From NCBI GenBank assembly GCA_947627085.1, contig CANQUO010000098.1, positions 1 to 7,917 on the forward strand: 7,917 nt of DNA, given 5' to 3'. Of this stretch, positions 6,088 to 7,917 are shown piece by piece (the first letter of the stretch is position 1; each line of letters opens with the position of its first letter). Position numbers and translations under genes: made by a program. This DNA is from an uncultured Oscillospiraceae bacterium (lineage in GTDB: Bacteria; Bacillota; Clostridia; Oscillospirales; Oscillospiraceae). A model generated the notes under the pieces. That model was not told where the DNA came from and searched no databases. It was given only the letters and a program-made list of their open reading frames with translations.

Positions 6088-6356
6088 AATATTTTGTTGT
6101 CGCGTACCTTGTATTTTTAAATGTTCTTACATACGCGCTCTACGCCGTGGACAAGCGGCGGGCCGAGAGGCATATGTGGCGGATACCGGAGTGGGAGCTT
6201 TTGCTCTTTACGGCCGCCGGCGGCTCATTGGGGGCGCTTTTCGCCATGCACGGACAGCATCACAAGACGAAAAAGGGGAAGTTTATTTTCTGGGTACCCA
6301 CCTTCTTTACGCTTGACTGCGCGGTCTTTGGGTATATTTTTTGGAGAATTTTATAA
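6084..6356 (+). CDS. DUF1294 small membrane protein
   Basis: This 90-residue protein matches the DUF1294 pattern: an N-terminal membrane segment at about 4-22, then YAVDKRRAE, WRIPEWELLLFTAAGGSLGAL (about 32-52, a second segment), HKTKKGKF (about 60-67) and a last membrane segment at about 68-88. The family is widespread in Bacillota as a short membrane protein, sometimes fused to a cold-shock domain elsewhere; its function is unknown. The usual FRHKT motif reads HHKT here. It begins with GTG overlapping the HAD stop by 4 bases, so expression depends on that gene. The HAD-DUF1294 pairing suggests a shared condition of use, but no mechanism is visible. No clear terminator separates it from the regulator gene downstream, so read-through into that gene is possible. 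Confidence 0.88.
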   Translation: MKYFVVAYLVFLNVLTYALYAVDKRRAERHMWRIPEWELLLFTAAGGSLGALFAMHGQHHKTKKGKFIFWVPTFFTLDCAVFGYIFWRIL

Positions 6357-6363
6357 AAAGTAC

Positions 6364-6394
6364 TTGACTGTAAAGGTACTTTATGCCTTATCCT
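6364..6394 (+). promoter_or_regulatory. MerR-type promoter with 19-bp spacer and central dyad
   Basis: TTGACT (6364-6369) and TATCCT (6389-6394) are separated by 19 bases instead of 17. Within the spacer lies a palindrome, TAAAG-GTA-CTTTA (6371-6383). An overlong spacer with a dyad between the boxes is the hallmark of promoters controlled by MerR-family activators, which distort the DNA to realign the boxes. The gene directly downstream encodes a MerR domain, so autoregulation is the natural reading. Transcription would begin near 6401, close before ATG 6417. A second inverted pair, AAAGTAC (6357-6363) and GTACTTT (6376-6382), overlaps it. Confidence 0.7.
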
Positions 6395-6416
6395 GAGGGT
6401 GAAAGGGGGCGTTTTT

Positions 6417-7886
6417 ATGACCGTAAACGAGGTCGAGGCCCGCACCGGGCTCGATAGGGGGACCGTAAGGTTCTATGAGAGCGAGGGACTGATAAGCCCC
6501 AAGCGGGAGGCCAACGGATACAGGAATTACACGGACGCCGACGTTGAAAAGCTGGAGAAGGTGAAGCTTCTCCGCTCGCTCAGGTTTTCCCTTGACGACA
6601 TTAAGGCCATGGACGCGGACGGCGGGGACTTCTCCGACAGGCTCAGGGCCAGGATAAAGAGCCTGGACGCCGCCGAGGCGGACATCGCCGACGCGAAAAG
6701 GGTCCTTGAGCGGATGCTCAGGGAGAACGCGCGCTACGAGACGCTGGACGCGAAAACGTACCTCGGGGCGATGGAGGAGAAAAAAGAGCTTACGGCGGGA
6801 CCTGCGGAAATAGCGGAGGATACGGAAAGCGAGGGGACTTCCGAGGAGGAGCAAATCGTCTCGCCCTGGAGGCGGTATTTCGCGAGGGCCTTTGATTTGG
6901 GGCTTTATTATCTTCTTATCACGGCGCTCGTCTGCGACGTGTTCAACGTCTCCTATGTTAAACTAATCAATCTGCCCCATCTCGGCGTATGGATGACAGT
7001 CTTTTCCATCGCCGCCACTCTTTTATTTGAGCCGCTGGCGCTTCACTTTTTCGGCACCACACCGGGCAAGCTCATAATGGGACTGCGCGTCACGGGCAGA
7101 GAGGGAAACAAGCTTTCCTGGAACGCCGCGCTTCTCAGGACTCTGGAGGTACTGGTGATAGGCCAGGGCCTTATGATACCGGTGGTGAGCTTCATTTTAT
7201 ATATATGGTCCTTTGTAAAGGCAAGACGCGGCGATGAGCTTTTCTGGGAGGACGAGAGCCGCCTTGAGCAGAGAGGGCAGGTCGCCGTCAGGGCGGCGGT
7301 ACTTATCGGGGGCTGGACGGCGCTGATCGGTCTTGAGGTGCTGGCGTTGGTCGCGCCGGCGTTTTTGCCAAACCGCGGGGCGGTTACGCCGGAGGAGCTT
7401 TCGGAAAACTATAATAAGCTGGTGGGATTTTACGGTCTCAACGAGTACTGGTCCCTTCAGCCCGACGGGAGCTGGGTGGACACAACGCCAAAGCCGGTCT
7501 CCGGCGGCGTTATACACGAGGTGTCCCCCACGGCGGACCCGCCGGAGAGGGTGGAGTACACCCTTGAGGACGGCGCGATAACGGCCCTCCACTTTGTCCG
7601 CCGGGGTAGCGATAAGGGCGGCTTTTGGTCGCTGGACCCGGTATATTTTGAGGCGCGGCTTTTGTCCATGAGCCTTATAGGTGCGGACAACGGACTTTTG
7701 GGATACGTGAGGGTGCAAAACGCCATCGCGAGGCAGGGCATGACGGAATTTGACGCAACGGTTGGCCGCTGGCGCGCCTATTTGAAGGTGACCACCAACG
7801 GTCAGCTCATGCAGAGCGAAAGTATGATATTCGGAGACGATGACGTGTGGTGGATAGCGGAGCTGGTGGTGGAGAAGGTGAAATAG
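6417..7886 (+). CDS. Membrane-embedded MerR-family regulator fused to an RDD domain
   Basis: The 489-residue product joins domains rarely seen together. Residues 1-68 are a MerR winged helix-turn-helix: VNEVEARTGLDRGTVRFYESEGL, with NGYRNYTDADVEKL as the wing. Residues 73-108 form a likely coiled coil for dimerisation, then a Glu-rich linker runs to about 148. Residues 150-283 are an RDD domain: RYFARAFDLGLYYLL, then TTPGKLIMGLRVTGREG, with hydrophobic segments at about 161-178, 190-210 and 242-266. A further segment at about 290-317 leads to a C-terminal domain (318-489) that I do not recognise. The basic loops at 218-241 and 268-292 suggest they face the cytoplasm, which would place the C-terminal domain outside if 242-266 is a hairpin; the topology is not certain. 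ATG 6417 has AGGGGG seven bases upstream, and the GTG at 6399 would precede the predicted transcript. A membrane one-component sensor of unknown signal is inferred. Confidence 0.87.
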   Translation: MTVNEVEARTGLDRGTVRFYESEGLISPKREANGYRNYTDADVEKLEKVKLLRSLRFSLDDIKAMDADGGDFSDRLRARIKSLDAAEADIADAKRVLERMLRENARYETLDAKTYLGAMEEKKELTAGPAEIAEDTESEGTSEEEQIVSPWRRYFARAFDLGLYYLLITALVCDVFNVSYVKLINLPHLGVWMTVFSIAATLLFEPLALHFFGTTPGKLIMGLRVTGREGNKLSWNAALLRTLEVLVIGQGLMIPVVSFILYIWSFVKARRGDELFWEDESRLEQRGQVAVRAAVLIGGWTALIGLEVLALVAPAFLPNRGAVTPEELSENYNKLVGFYGLNEYWSLQPDGSWVDTTPKPVSGGVIHEVSPTADPPERVEYTLEDGAITALHFVRRGSDKGGFWSLDPVYFEARLLSMSLIGADNGLLGYVRVQNAIARQGMTEFDATVGRWRAYLKVTTNGQLMQSESMIFGDDDVWWIAELVVEKVK

Positions 7887-7891
7887 TGTGA

Positions 7892-7917
7892 AAAAACCTC
7901 CCGGTGGGGAGGTTTTT
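7892..7917. terminator. Strong intrinsic terminator after the MerR-RDD gene
   Basis: AAAAACCTCCC (7892-7902) pairs perfectly with GGGAGGTTTTT (7907-7917) over a GGTG loop, 5 bases after the TAG stop. The GC core followed by a T-run is a standard rho-independent terminator. The A-run on the other side means it can also stop transcription arriving from the right. The T-run may continue past the window end. Confidence 0.9.

Noticed and set aside
6399..6416. Upstream GTG start for the MerR-RDD gene
   Set aside because: It lies at or before the predicted transcription start, and it would place the AGGGGG ribosome binding site inside the coding sequence. MTVNEVEARTG from ATG 6417 is the usual MerR N-terminus.
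6381..6854. A 157-codon minus-strand open frame across the MerR domain
   Set aside because: It overlaps a clearly recognisable MerR domain on the other strand and has no start signal or family resemblance.

Overview
The window is a GC-rich chromosomal segment that looks like a Bacillota genome of the class Clostridia, most likely an Oscillospirales-type gut anaerobe. This is an inference from GGAGG-type ribosome binding sites, sigma-A-like promoters, coding in short strand-consistent blocks, frequent ATA and AGG codons, and family content (DUF1294, RDD, surface transglutaminase-like and C39-like proteins). No rRNA, tRNA, CRISPR array, transposase or phage gene was found.

The left two thirds (1-5105) is read on the minus strand. 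From right to left it holds a two-component operon: an OmpR/PhoB response regulator, a sensor histidine kinase, and an unrecognised single-pass membrane protein. The three genes overlap by 4 and 11 bases. Next comes a membrane-anchored C39-like cysteine peptidase, whose ribosome binding site lies inside a terminator-like hairpin. A 104-bp REP-like structured element follows. The last gene is a secreted transglutaminase-like protein with its own perfect-consensus sigma-A promoter; the window edge truncates its C-terminus. Both papain-fold-type proteins act outside the membrane, so the region reads as a sensing and cell-surface block, but nothing here proves that the kinase controls them.

At 5106-5238 an AT-rich divergent intergenic region separates this block from a plus-strand block. 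That block encodes a HAD-superfamily phosphatase-like enzyme and a small DUF1294 membrane protein, overlapping by 4 bases. It ends with a one-component regulator joining a MerR DNA-binding domain to an RDD membrane domain and a long C-terminal domain. The last gene is preceded by a promoter with the 19-bp spacer and central dyad typical of MerR-controlled promoters, and is followed by a strong terminator at the window end.

The most unusual item is this membrane-embedded MerR-RDD protein with its apparent autoregulatory promoter. Next are the hairpin over the peptidase ribosome binding site, the perfect dyad on the transglutaminase promoter, and the structured repeat with a G-quadruplex-type motif.
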